Assembly: GCF_964026545.1 (NCBI RefSeq)
Contig: NZ_OZ032156.1
Coordinates: forward strand, 1,302,001 to 1,366,000
Length of the DNA: 64,000 nucleotides
Reading direction: 5' to 3'
From: Candidatus Tisiphia endosymbiont of Dioctria linearis
GTDB taxonomy: Bacteria; Pseudomonadota; Alphaproteobacteria; Rickettsiales; Rickettsiaceae
Positions within the stretch are counted from its first letter, which is position 1; each line of letters opens with the position of its first letter. Made by a program: the position numbers and the translations under genes. The notes beneath the pieces were generated by a model, which saw only the letters and a list, made by a program, of their open reading frames with translations, did not search any database and was not told where the DNA came from. Below are positions 41,702 through 50,131 of this stretch, piece after piece.

Positions 41702-41845
41702 GTTTTTTTATGTGGCACAGAACACAAAGTAGTTTAAAAGTCATAATTTTAAGTTGTCATAACCTTAAATAGTTTGTGTCTATAATTATTAAATTTTCTC
41801 TGGCTTCAGTAATTTTGTTTAAAAATAAAGTTATTACTGAAATAG

Positions 41846-42170
41846 TTATTGTCCGGAATCTCGATCTATATTACAGTGATATTTTCTACGGATAGATTTT
41901 GCTTGAGTCCATTTATGCTCGATTAGATTTAAATCAGGACAATATGCTGGTAAATATTCAAGGATATAGCAAGCTTTTCTTACATCATCCTGCATATCTT
42001 TGTTCTTATGAAAACTAGAATTATCTAAAACTATCACACTACCATCAGGTAATTTTGGCATTAAATCTTTTTTTAACCAATTCGAAAAAGTTTGAGTAGT
42101 GGAGTAGACGTAATAGTCACCTATTACGCTCTTCGTTAGAACCGCATCGTACCCTATTAAGGCAATGGAC
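41846..42170 (-). pseudogene. Second IS630-type transposase relic
   Basis: The minus-strand frame contains IVLDNSSFHKN, then LEYLPAYCPDLNLIEHKW, and KSIRRKYH, i.e. the second Asp and the Glu region of an IS630-type DDE_3 transposase of a subfamily different from the one at 36.1-37.8 kb. The frame can be followed upstream through YSTTQTFSNWLKKDL to about 42170, where a stop ends it; the N-terminal two thirds are missing. It sits at the border between the biosynthetic cluster and the phage-like region. Confidence 0.85.
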
Positions 42171-42420
42171 TCAAGATATCATCATTTACACGGTATGCTC
42201 ACTTAACATGACATGATATACTTATACAGATGCTGATTTATAACAATTCTTACCTCGATTTGGGTTCGTAAATCATCCACTAGAGTGTACCAGATACATA
42301 TTAGGGTTTCAGGGTTTTTATAATTTCTCAAAAGAATTTCTATGGCTGTTTTTTTCTAAAACTCCTCAAAATTGACCTACAAAAAGGTTTATTTTTAACC
42401 GTTTTTCACGGGGAGGAAGT
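42171..42420. other. Leader of the DnaA-N-like gene with inverted repeat
   Basis: Non-coding, 250 bp. A short inverted repeat at 42381-42406 (AAAAAGGTT / AACCGTTTTT, one base unpaired) lies just before the strong ribosome-binding site GGGGAGGAAG (42410-42419). It could be an operator or an mRNA hairpin. No iteron-like direct repeats were seen. Confidence 0.45.
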
Positions 42421-44226
42421 ATGATAGAATCATTAACTTTTCCCGACGCTTTAGTTGAAAATCCTGATACTATCTTTTATAATATAGTCGGTAATTTTGT
42501 CCCGCCTGAATGGCGAAACCTTACCAATAATTGTGATAAACGATTAAGTACAACCTCTCGTCAACTTCTGTCGTTGATAGTTTCTTGCCTACAGATTTAT
42601 CAAAAAGATAAACTATCAGAAGAATTACAAGAAGGTTATCACTTTTTCGAAAAAGAGCTAGGAGTTTGTCAAAGGCGAGTTAGACAATGTCTAAGAGAAT
42701 TAAAAATAAGTGGGTTCATTGATTTTACTTTAATTACTACGATCAAATATAACATAAAATGCCACAATATTTTATGTATCAAACTCCTTAAGAAATTTAT
42801 AAGTTTTCGTAAAGCTAATGATAATTCTTATCATTCTAATTGTACAAATATTCAATCTAGCCATCAAAAAATTTCAACTCAACAGGAAGAAAAATTTAAT
42901 CCAAATGGCAAAAAATTTCCCCCACACAATATAATAGATAATAATATATCTATATCTTTATCTAGATGTGAAAAAAATGAAAAAAATTGTGGACAAAATT
43001 GTGGACAAATTTTGCCAGAGCTTGAATCAGCTAAGGAGCAAAATTTTAATTTGCCGTCTGAGGGAACAGTAAGAACAGGTGAACAAAATTGGTCAGAGCT
43101 TGAGTCAGCTGAGGAGCCAAGCTTTAATTTGCCGCCTGAGGTAACGGTAAGTTCAGGTGAACAAAGTTTGTCAGAGCTTGAATCAACTGAGGAACCAAGC
43201 TTTAATTTGCCACAGGAGGTAAAGATAAGCTCAGTAAGTGAAACGTTACCTTACAATTCCCCAGACAGTAATTCCGGCGACGCATCTCCAACTGATGATG
43301 AGTCAGATTCAGACTTAACAGGCGGTTCTTCAGGTAGCAATGAGGCTGAGCAACAGCCGGAAGCTGCAAGTTGGATTAGCAATCTTGCCAACAAGGCTAA
43401 AAACTTGTATGCATCTAAGAAGCTAGAGGAGTTTTACCCATTGACCAAAGAAGATGGGGCTTTGTTAAGAATGAGAACAGGTACTGACTACGAGTTGAGT
43501 TACATTAACAAGCTGTTGATTCACCTTAACAAGAAATATCCTAATCGTCGCTTTCCCTGCAAGCAAGCAGTACTGAATTACATGAAAATAGCTTTGATTT
43601 ATGAACTGCGTAAACCAGCTTTGGTAAATAACGATAATTTTAACTTCATGGACGCTGCTACCAGAGCAAGTGAGGCTCGTTTGAGGGCGGTAGAAGCAAA
43701 TCAAGACACTTCGGAACTATGGCAGTTGAAACGCAAGATTGTTGGAGCTTTTGAGTCTGATACTGCTGATAAATTACTGACTAGTTGTCGTTTTTTTGGA
43801 GTATGTGACGATAAATACCAGATTGATTTAGCAGATATCTCTTTGTCAGAAACTGATAAAGACACATTGCTTAATCAAGTGCAAGAGGTATATGGCAAGC
43901 AGGTTGATCTATTGCATATTATTAGCAAAAACACCACTGCCACTAGCAATAAATCAGCATCAATTTATTCAGGGCTAAGCCAACTAGACCCAAAGTCAGT
44001 ATGGTATAAAATAAGGGAATATTTGTTAAAGTTATGTGGTGAATTCATTGATAAAACCTGGTTTAGCCAATTAGAAGCAATAGACGAAGATGTGAGTAGC
44101 AAGAAGATCACTCTTAAACCATCCAGTGCCTTTATTGGGGATTGGATTAAGAATAATTACTGGAGAGATTTAAGAGAGGCTTGCAGCAGCCAGAATTTTA
44201 CTTTTGAGTTACTGCAAGTCCGATAG
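42421..44226 (+). CDS. Replication-initiator-like protein with C-terminal DnaA_N-type domain
   Basis: 601 residues. The N-terminal part (about 30-115) looks like a winged-helix replication domain (TSRQLLSLIVSCLQ, KELGVCQRRVRQCLRELKISGFI). A low-complexity middle has three ~24-residue repeats (about 198-271) and an acidic Ser/Asp stretch. The last ~80 residues (VWYKIREYLLKLCGEFIDKTWF to IGDWIKNNYWRDLREA) resemble DnaA domain I, the helicase-loading part, but the AAA+ and DNA-binding parts of DnaA are absent. Proteins of this kind are known from Rickettsia plasmids as DnaA-like replication proteins. Here it starts the phage-like block, so it may replicate a plasmid, a phage or a plasmid-prophage. 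A strong ribosome-binding site fixes the start. Confidence 0.8.
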   Translation: MIESLTFPDALVENPDTIFYNIVGNFVPPEWRNLTNNCDKRLSTTSRQLLSLIVSCLQIYQKDKLSEELQEGYHFFEKELGVCQRRVRQCLRELKISGFIDFTLITTIKYNIKCHNILCIKLLKKFISFRKANDNSYHSNCTNIQSSHQKISTQQEEKFNPNGKKFPPHNIIDNNISISLSRCEKNEKNCGQNCGQILPELESAKEQNFNLPSEGTVRTGEQNWSELESAEEPSFNLPPEVTVSSGEQSLSELESTEEPSFNLPQEVKISSVSETLPYNSPDSNSGDASPTDDESDSDLTGGSSGSNEAEQQPEAASWISNLANKAKNLYASKKLEEFYPLTKEDGALLRMRTGTDYELSYINKLLIHLNKKYPNRRFPCKQAVLNYMKIALIYELRKPALVNNDNFNFMDAATRASEARLRAVEANQDTSELWQLKRKIVGAFESDTADKLLTSCRFFGVCDDKYQIDLADISLSETDKDTLLNQVQEVYGKQVDLLHIISKNTTATSNKSASIYSGLSQLDPKSVWYKIREYLLKLCGEFIDKTWFSQLEAIDEDVSSKKITLKPSSAFIGDWIKNNYWRDLREACSSQNFTFELLQVR

Positions 44227-44524
44227 AATGGCAACGATATAAAATATGGCAAATGGAACAAAAGACTAATTGTATTAAGCGAAAAAAGAATGATTACAAA
44301 GAAGTTAATAATAATCAAGAGTTAGTTAATGAGGGTTGAAACAGCCATAAAACTAGCCATGGAAATTATTAAGACTTAGAAAACTTGATAGTAATGCGTC
44401 TTATAAGTGTACGAGTCTTTGATTGTGAATCATAAGGCACACTCTAAACTACTAATTTATAGCTATTTTGCTGAGATTTTTAGCAATTTTTGTCACTTTT
44501 TTACATTTTTTGACAAAAATTGTC

Positions 44525-44583
44525 CGCGAAATCACCCGGGGGGTACCCGCGTCGCAAAATGGGGTATAGGGGGGCGTTTCGCG
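44525..44583. repeat. GC-rich palindromic island upstream of terS
   Basis: CGCGAAA at 44525-44531 is inverted as TTTCGCG at 44577-44583. Inside are the palindromes CCCGGG (44535-44540) and GGGTACCC (44541-44548). It is strikingly GC-rich in this genome. Its position just upstream of the small terminase gene is where packaging (cos/pac) sites often lie; that role is inference. Confidence 0.5.
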
Positions 44584-44637
44584 AAAATCTTTTTAAGGTA
44601 ATTAATCAGTTATTATTAAAAAATAAAAAATTAATAG

Positions 44638-44678
44638 AAATAGAAAATAATCTATTGACAGGTAACTATAAGTAGAAT
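44638..44678 (+). promoter_or_regulatory. Phage promoter-like repeat, copy 1
   Basis: A 41-bp sequence that matches 54290-54330 at about 37 positions. It contains TTGACA at 44655-44660, with an AT-rich -10-like region about 18 bp downstream. Both copies lie upstream of phage structural genes in the coding orientation. Confidence 0.55.
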
Positions 44679-44761
44679 TTTAATATAAAAACATTGCTGG
44701 TAAAAAACCCGGGAATCAGGTATAATAGAGGGAATTACAAGGAGTTTTTAAAGATATCTAT

Positions 44762-45283
44762 ATGATTAAAAATTATGGTTTATTTGAAAAATATTTAGCA
44801 AAGATATCATCTAGTACCATCAGTAAGTTTGGCTCAATAGAGGATATTTCTAATTTCCTCTTATATCTTTGTGAACATGGTAACATCATTATCGCTGCTA
44901 AGAAGGCGGGTTGTATTTCACCACTTAGGTTGCACCGGATTATTAATAGCGATAAATATTTAGCCAAATGTGTCAATTTAGCTTTAGCCATTGCAGTAGA
45001 TAGAGCAGAAGGGGTGTTATATGATAGGGCAATTAACGGTTATGAGGAAGTGACCTATAACAGAGATAATAAGGCAATTGCTACTAAGAAAAAATATTGC
45101 TCTAAGTCGTTGCTGGAATATCTTAAAGCTAATTTGCAGAAATATCAAATAAGAAAGCATGAAGGTAGTAGTTTTAGGAAAAGTGGCTGTGGAACAGAGC
45201 AAAAGGTACAAGCCCAAGAAATGGCAAAGATGATTGATATAACTAATTTTGAAATAGAATCTTACGGGGCAGATAGTTTATAA
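44762..45283 (+). CDS. Phage terminase small subunit (TerS)-like
   Basis: 173 residues. The N-terminal half has a helix-turn-helix-like part (IIIAAKKAGCISPLRLHRIINSD), and the middle has RAINGYEEVTYNRDNKAIATKKKYCSKSLLEYLKA in two adjoining parts, a pattern common in podovirus and siphovirus small terminases. It binds packaging-site DNA and hands it to the large subunit, which is encoded only a few bases downstream. The nearest GGAG is rather far (17 bases) from the ATG, so translation may be weak or the start imprecise. Confidence 0.8.
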   Translation: MIKNYGLFEKYLAKISSSTISKFGSIEDISNFLLYLCEHGNIIIAAKKAGCISPLRLHRIINSDKYLAKCVNLALAIAVDRAEGVLYDRAINGYEEVTYNRDNKAIATKKKYCSKSLLEYLKANLQKYQIRKHEGSSFRKSGCGTEQKVQAQEMAKMIDITNFEIESYGADSL

Positions 45284-45287
45284 TGTG

Positions 45288-46673
45288 ATGGAAACTACTA
45301 GTAAAACCAACAAAGAGCTAGCTAACTCTAGCAGCATTAAATTTCCGGTGGAGTGGTCACCATATCCATTCCAGTTACCTTTGTGGAGATATTTATACTC
45401 GGGTGGTAAGAAAGCTATTGCCGTTTGGCATAGAAGGGCTGGTAAGGATATTATGGGTATTAACTGGATCACTGCTAGTGCTATTCGAGAAGTTGGCATT
45501 TATTGGTATGTCTATCCTACCTATAATCAAGCCAAGATGAGTATATGGGATGGTATGACACTATCAGGGCGTCCTTATATGTCATTTATTCCTAAAAGCA
45601 TTATTGCTCGTAGTCAACAATATAAGCAACGGATATTATTTAAAAATGGTTCAGTGATTCAATTTGTTGGTAGTGATCGTTATGCTACTATTAGGGGCAG
45701 TGGTATTAAGGGAGCGGTTATCTCAGAATATTCTTACCATGATCCACGAGCTATGAGTTGCGTTATAGAGCCGATGGTAATTCGTAATAATGCCTGGTTG
45801 CTTTATCTTTATACGCCTTCTGATAATCCAAAATTAACCCATGGCGAAGAATTATACCGGAAATATCAGGATAGTTCGGAAGTATTTTGCCAAATAAAAA
45901 CTATTGAAGATACTACGGATAATGAGGGACAACCATTAGTCGATAAAAATAAGTTGGATTCTGTTGATATGACTAACGAAGAAATTCAAAGAGAGTTTTA
46001 TTGTGATTTTGCTGCCTATCGTTACAAGAGAGCTGATCAAGGCGGTACCTTTGTTGAACAATTACGGTTAGCTGAAAGTCAGGGGCGTATTGGCTATGTG
46101 CCATTTGATGCAGGATATCAGGTTAATACTTACTGGGATATAGGTATTGTTGATTATACAGTTATTTGGTTTGTTCAAGAGAAACAAGACTATATCGATA
46201 TTATCGATTTTTATATGAACAGGGGCAAAGATTTAGAGTTTTATCTTAATCATTTAAGAACTAGACCTTATCAATATGGACGTAACGTATTGCCGCATGA
46301 TATGAGTCGAAGACAAATGCCGACTTTGGATACAAGGTTACAACAAGCCAATGAGATAGCAGAAAAAGTGGGCTTCTCACCTTTTGCTATTGGTAGGAAA
46401 TATTTGCGAGAAGAGATGATAACTAAAGCCAGAAATTTGCTAGGTAAGTGCCGAATAGATGACAAGAAATGTCAGCGTGGTATTAACGGTCTCTATGAGT
46501 TTGATGCTACTAAAAGAGGCGTGCATTCTAGCTCCTCGAGAGCTACTGATATAACCGAGAGCTTTTGTTATTTAGCGATGGATGTTAAAACTGGTAATGA
46601 GCAACAGCAATCGCAATATAATATACTAAAATATCGTCAAGTAATGAATGATTATAATGCTTTGGAGAGGTAA
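45288..46673 (+). CDS. Phage terminase large subunit (TerL)
   Basis: About 461 residues. It is the ATP-driven DNA packaging motor with a nuclease domain. The Walker-A-type motif WHRRAGKD lies near residues 47-54, followed by the adenine-binding YPTYNQAK, SEY/TPSDN region motor motifs, and in the C-terminal half the RNase-H-like nuclease signature TYWDIGIVDYT. The length is normal. A GTG at 45285 in the same frame is directly before the ATG; either can be the start. It follows TerS by four bases, so the two are translationally linked. All key residues look intact. Confidence 0.95.
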   Translation: METTSKTNKELANSSSIKFPVEWSPYPFQLPLWRYLYSGGKKAIAVWHRRAGKDIMGINWITASAIREVGIYWYVYPTYNQAKMSIWDGMTLSGRPYMSFIPKSIIARSQQYKQRILFKNGSVIQFVGSDRYATIRGSGIKGAVISEYSYHDPRAMSCVIEPMVIRNNAWLLYLYTPSDNPKLTHGEELYRKYQDSSEVFCQIKTIEDTTDNEGQPLVDKNKLDSVDMTNEEIQREFYCDFAAYRYKRADQGGTFVEQLRLAESQGRIGYVPFDAGYQVNTYWDIGIVDYTVIWFVQEKQDYIDIIDFYMNRGKDLEFYLNHLRTRPYQYGRNVLPHDMSRRQMPTLDTRLQQANEIAEKVGFSPFAIGRKYLREEMITKARNLLGKCRIDDKKCQRGINGLYEFDATKRGVHSSSSRATDITESFCYLAMDVKTGNEQQQSQYNILKYRQVMNDYNALER

Positions 46674-46678
46674 ATAGG

Positions 46679-46732
46679 ATGGGTGGAAGTACTATAAATA
46701 TAAACAGCAATAATATAGATGAGGTAGTATAA
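46679..46732 (+). CDS. Possible 17-residue micro-ORF before the coiled-coil gene
   Basis: ATG follows AGG of the upstream leader directly; the frame encodes MGGSTININSNNIDEVV and its TAA overlaps the ATG of the coiled-coil gene (TAATG). It may be a translational coupling device or chance; there is no other support. Confidence 0.25.
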   Translation: MGGSTININSNNIDEVV

Positions 46733-48267
46733 TGTCATTTTGGACTAACCCTTGGAAAGCAACTAAAAGTTTTATTAATAAGTATATTCCTGGTGGTAAA
46801 TATCTTACTGGTGATGATCTATCAAGGCACAAGCGTAACTATAATGAATCACGCGATCGCTATGAGAATTGTACTAGTGAAGTAACAAATACTATCAATA
46901 ATCTATCTCGCGAAATACAACAATCAATGCAGGGTTTACGTTCTCTAGAGGATCAACAATACCAATATAGCAATAGAAGCTATGAGATGGAAAGTCAATT
47001 AAATCAGTATGCTAGCCAATATGATAGTGGTTTAAAGCACATAGAAGCCCAAAGAGCTAGGCTATCTTCCTCAGCCGAACAACTTAAACAATCTTTTGAA
47101 AGATTGAAACAGAAGGCTCCAGCTCTCGAAGCAAGAATGAGAGAAGTGGAGCAATTACTGGGTGTCTTCCAAAATCTCTACGACCGAGTAGCCCAGCAAA
47201 AAGACAGTTTACGAGGGTTAACAGAAGAAGCGGGCAGCACAATTGCCAAACATCAGCAAGATGTTGAATCGTTAAAAAATCAACGTCAGGCAATAGAAGA
47301 GAAAATACGTCATTCTATGAATGATATTACTAGGGAACATAAAAATATAAGCAGCGAAAAAGCAGAGCTTGAGCGTCAGTTAGGTAATTATCAAGCAAGT
47401 CAAGATCGTCTATTGCGAGATACTAGTAATTTTGATCAGGCAAGACATCAATTAACCAGCATCATTGAGCAATATAAACAACACAAAAACATAGAAGAAC
47501 AAATAGCGACTGATTATGCTAGCCGGAAATCGCATGTTGAGGAGCTACAAAATAAGTTAAGGAGTTATAGTGAATCTGCACAAAAGGATATAGATTACCA
47601 TACTCACGATTTAGAGTGGCGGGCTGGGAAATATCAGACATCAGCCAGCAATACAGGTTTAGTACAGGGGATAGCTCTTAGTCTCGCGACCTACGGACTT
47701 GGTGCCGGAATCTCATCAATACTAGGGGGAGGTAGTTCAATTTTTTCTTCTATAGCTGGTGGAATAGGTTCAGGGTTACAAAGTCTCTCTCCATTTGTTG
47801 GTATTGGTCATTATATGAACAAGTCAAATATTGTTAATAAATTGGGAAACTTTGAAAAAATTAATCTTGCTAATAACCAGCAATATGATGGTATGTCAGG
47901 TAATTTAGAGCAAATGGCAAGATATGGTAGATCAGGACTAGAAAAAATGCCGATAGCTGAACTTGGTGGTTTAAAACAAGCAGTGGAGCATTTTAACATG
48001 CGGTCAGTACCCCGATTAAACGATTTGCCACAATTATCTGAATCTCTTGGCAAGGTAGTCTCGCTTAAGGATATTGAAGGGTTAACCCTTGGTTTGCCTA
48101 GCATGACAGCCGCTAGCGGTAAGCAATATAATTATGAGGTGTTATATGATAACGATTTTATCAAGAAACTCAAGAAAGTATCAAAGAAGCTTGGTGAGCC
48201 ATATTTAAACCCAAACTCAACTATAAACTCAAATTCAACCCGTAATATGGTAACAGCTTATGGCTGA
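46732..48267 (+). CDS. Coiled-coil phage protein of unknown function
   Basis: 511 residues. The N-terminal NPWKATKSFINKYIPGGKY is followed by a very long coiled coil (about 30-300, rich in Gln, Glu, Arg and Ser). A glycine-rich hydrophobic region follows (about 310-365, GIALSLATYGLGAGISSILGG type), which could enter a membrane, then a mixed C-terminal part. It lies between the large terminase and the portal gene. I do not recognise a family. A virion protein that is ejected and inserts in the host membrane fits the layout; a tail-fibre or scaffold role is also possible. Its ATG overlaps the stop of a 17-codon frame (TAATG). Confidence 0.85.
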   Translation: MSFWTNPWKATKSFINKYIPGGKYLTGDDLSRHKRNYNESRDRYENCTSEVTNTINNLSREIQQSMQGLRSLEDQQYQYSNRSYEMESQLNQYASQYDSGLKHIEAQRARLSSSAEQLKQSFERLKQKAPALEARMREVEQLLGVFQNLYDRVAQQKDSLRGLTEEAGSTIAKHQQDVESLKNQRQAIEEKIRHSMNDITREHKNISSEKAELERQLGNYQASQDRLLRDTSNFDQARHQLTSIIEQYKQHKNIEEQIATDYASRKSHVEELQNKLRSYSESAQKDIDYHTHDLEWRAGKYQTSASNTGLVQGIALSLATYGLGAGISSILGGGSSIFSSIAGGIGSGLQSLSPFVGIGHYMNKSNIVNKLGNFEKINLANNQQYDGMSGNLEQMARYGRSGLEKMPIAELGGLKQAVEHFNMRSVPRLNDLPQLSESLGKVVSLKDIEGLTLGLPSMTAASGKQYNYEVLYDNDFIKKLKKVSKKLGEPYLNPNSTINSNSTRNMVTAYG

Positions 48268-49810
48268 TAATGATTTAAACAAAAAGATTGAATATTTTGA
48301 CAATCTCAAAAGCAAGCGGGAGAAATGGCATCATATATGGGATGAGCTGAAGAAATATGTTTGTCCACAAACTGAGAGTAATAAGGTAATATTTGATTCA
48401 ACTTCTATTTGGTCAAGAGAGCAATTAGCATCAGGTTTACAAAGCTTGCTAGTAAATCCAGCAATGAACTGGTTTAACCTTACAATAGTTGGTGAAAATG
48501 AAGAACAGCAAGAATATTTAACCACAGCTGAACGCAACATGTTAGCCCAAATGTTAGAAAAAACTTTAATGGATATATTCAACAATCCTGCTTCTAATTT
48601 TTATAATCAGATTCATCAGTTTTTTTTGAATTTATCAGCCTTTGGTACTGCAATATTCTATGTTGAAGAAGATTTAGAATTACCCCAAACTTTGTTTTTC
48701 CGTAATATTAATTTACAAGAGTGTTATTTTGAAGAGGATAAGTTTGGTTTTGTTAAAACAATGTACCGACTCTTTAGTATGCCAATTAAAACCGCAGCAG
48801 CTAAATGGGCGGACTTTGCCCCTTTCAAGGAAAGACTAGCCCGGAATCCTGATGAGATAGTAGAAATATTGCACATAGTTAGCCCACAAACTCAAAATCA
48901 GAAGAATAAAGCCAGAAAACCAACGGCAACACTTGAATATAATTCGGAATATATCTACCTAGCTGAGCAAAAAATTATTAGTCAATCTGGTTATTCTTAT
49001 TTCCCGTTTTTTGTAACACGGTGGGTAAAAGAAGAAGGTGAAGTATATGGCTATGCTCCGGCTCATTATGTACTACCTGATATTAAATTACTCAATAGTT
49101 TAAGACAAATCACCCTAAAAGTAGCCCAGAAGCAGCTAGACCCACCATTATTAGTGCCAAAAGATGGATATTACTTACCCCTCTATACTACGCCTGGTAG
49201 TGTTAATTTCTACCGTAATGGTATGGCAGATAAAATAATACCGCTAACTGGTATGGAAAATATCCTACCTACAGAAATTGAACAAAATCAATGTCGCGAT
49301 GCCATATACAAAGCATTCTATATTGATATATTCAGGATGCAAAAGGAAAATAAAGAAATGACTGCCACCGAGGTGCAAATTAGGACGGAGGAACAATACC
49401 GTTTAATGTCCCCAATGGTTGGTAGAATTGAGAGTGAGTTATTAAATCCGTTAATCATGGCAATATATCAAACGCTAATCAAATATAATAGAGTGCCAAT
49501 TTTAGAAGGAGCAAATAGCCCGCCCGAGATAGAGATTGAATATGTTTCGCCATTATCCAGGGCCCAGAAAACATCAGCAATATCAAGCGTTGAGCAAGTA
49601 TTAGGTTTCTTCCAAAGAAGTGGAATCAGTAACTTTTTTCCTGAGATTTATGATAATATCAACTGGGATGAATGTTTTAAACTATTTTTTGAGCTGCGAG
49701 GCTCCCCAAACTCAATCCTCAAGAACGAGCAAGAAGTATTACAAATAAGGCAACAACGTAAGATGATGCAAATGCAACAGTTACAACAGCAACAGATACA
49801 AGGGCAATGA
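48260..49810 (+). CDS. Portal / head-to-tail connector protein (podovirus type)
   Basis: 516 residues, the length of T7-like head-tail connectors. Family features seen: an N-terminal WHHIWDELKKYVCP, ASGLQSLLVNPAMNWFNL (about 51-74), and ATEVQIRTEEQYRLMSPMVGRIESELL in the middle, plus a Gln-rich C-terminal tail. The portal is a dodecameric ring at one capsid vertex through which DNA is packaged and ejected. The gene starts eight bases before the end of the upstream coiled-coil gene. It looks intact. Confidence 0.94.
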   Translation: MADNDLNKKIEYFDNLKSKREKWHHIWDELKKYVCPQTESNKVIFDSTSIWSREQLASGLQSLLVNPAMNWFNLTIVGENEEQQEYLTTAERNMLAQMLEKTLMDIFNNPASNFYNQIHQFFLNLSAFGTAIFYVEEDLELPQTLFFRNINLQECYFEEDKFGFVKTMYRLFSMPIKTAAAKWADFAPFKERLARNPDEIVEILHIVSPQTQNQKNKARKPTATLEYNSEYIYLAEQKIISQSGYSYFPFFVTRWVKEEGEVYGYAPAHYVLPDIKLLNSLRQITLKVAQKQLDPPLLVPKDGYYLPLYTTPGSVNFYRNGMADKIIPLTGMENILPTEIEQNQCRDAIYKAFYIDIFRMQKENKEMTATEVQIRTEEQYRLMSPMVGRIESELLNPLIMAIYQTLIKYNRVPILEGANSPPEIEIEYVSPLSRAQKTSAISSVEQVLGFFQRSGISNFFPEIYDNINWDECFKLFFELRGSPNSILKNEQEVLQIRQQRKMMQMQQLQQQQIQGQ

Positions 49811-49814
49811 TCAA

Positions 49815-50108
49815 ATGAAACTATCAATTAACTCATCATCCCCACCAAATTTACTAACAAAAGAGCAATTAAAATCAATTTATTTGAAGCTTTTTAGTGG
49901 AGAAGATGGTAAAATAATATTAGAGGATTTAGCTCAGATGAGCGGCATATATCGTAGCAATTTCGTTCGGCAAGAAAGTGATTACACTGCCTTTCTTGAA
50001 GGACACCGGGCTTTGTTCCTATATATATGCTCACAGGCTTCAGAAGATGATGGAGTTAATAATATTGATGGTGCTAAAATGAACCAGATAAATAAAGGCA
50101 ACATTTAG
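49815..50108 (+). CDS. Bbp19-like small phage protein
   Basis: 97 residues. The pattern LFSGEDGKIILEDLAQMSGI, then SDYTAFLEGHRALFLYI, is that of the small Bbp19-type proteins found next to portal genes of short-tailed phages such as the Bordetella phage group. It starts a few bases after the portal stop. The molecular role of this family is not well established. Confidence 0.75.
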   Translation: MKLSINSSSPPNLLTKEQLKSIYLKLFSGEDGKIILEDLAQMSGIYRSNFVRQESDYTAFLEGHRALFLYICSQASEDDGVNNIDGAKMNQINKGNI

Positions 50109-50131
50109 TAATAATTAAGAGGTTATATTAT

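Larger units (their letters stand above)
44227..44761. other. Non-coding stretch before the terminase genes
   Basis: About 530 bp. A small open frame (ATG near 44257, ending at 44340) follows the DnaA-N-like gene but cannot be supported. The rest holds a GC-rich palindromic island (44521-44590), a phage-promoter-like repeat (44638-44678), a TATAAT at 44721-44726 and GGAG at 44741-44744 upstream of terS. Confidence 0.5.

Noticed and set aside
44407..44601. 64-codon plus-strand frame upstream of terS
   Set aside because: No ribosome-binding site, no recognisable product, and its 3' half is the GC-rich palindromic island.
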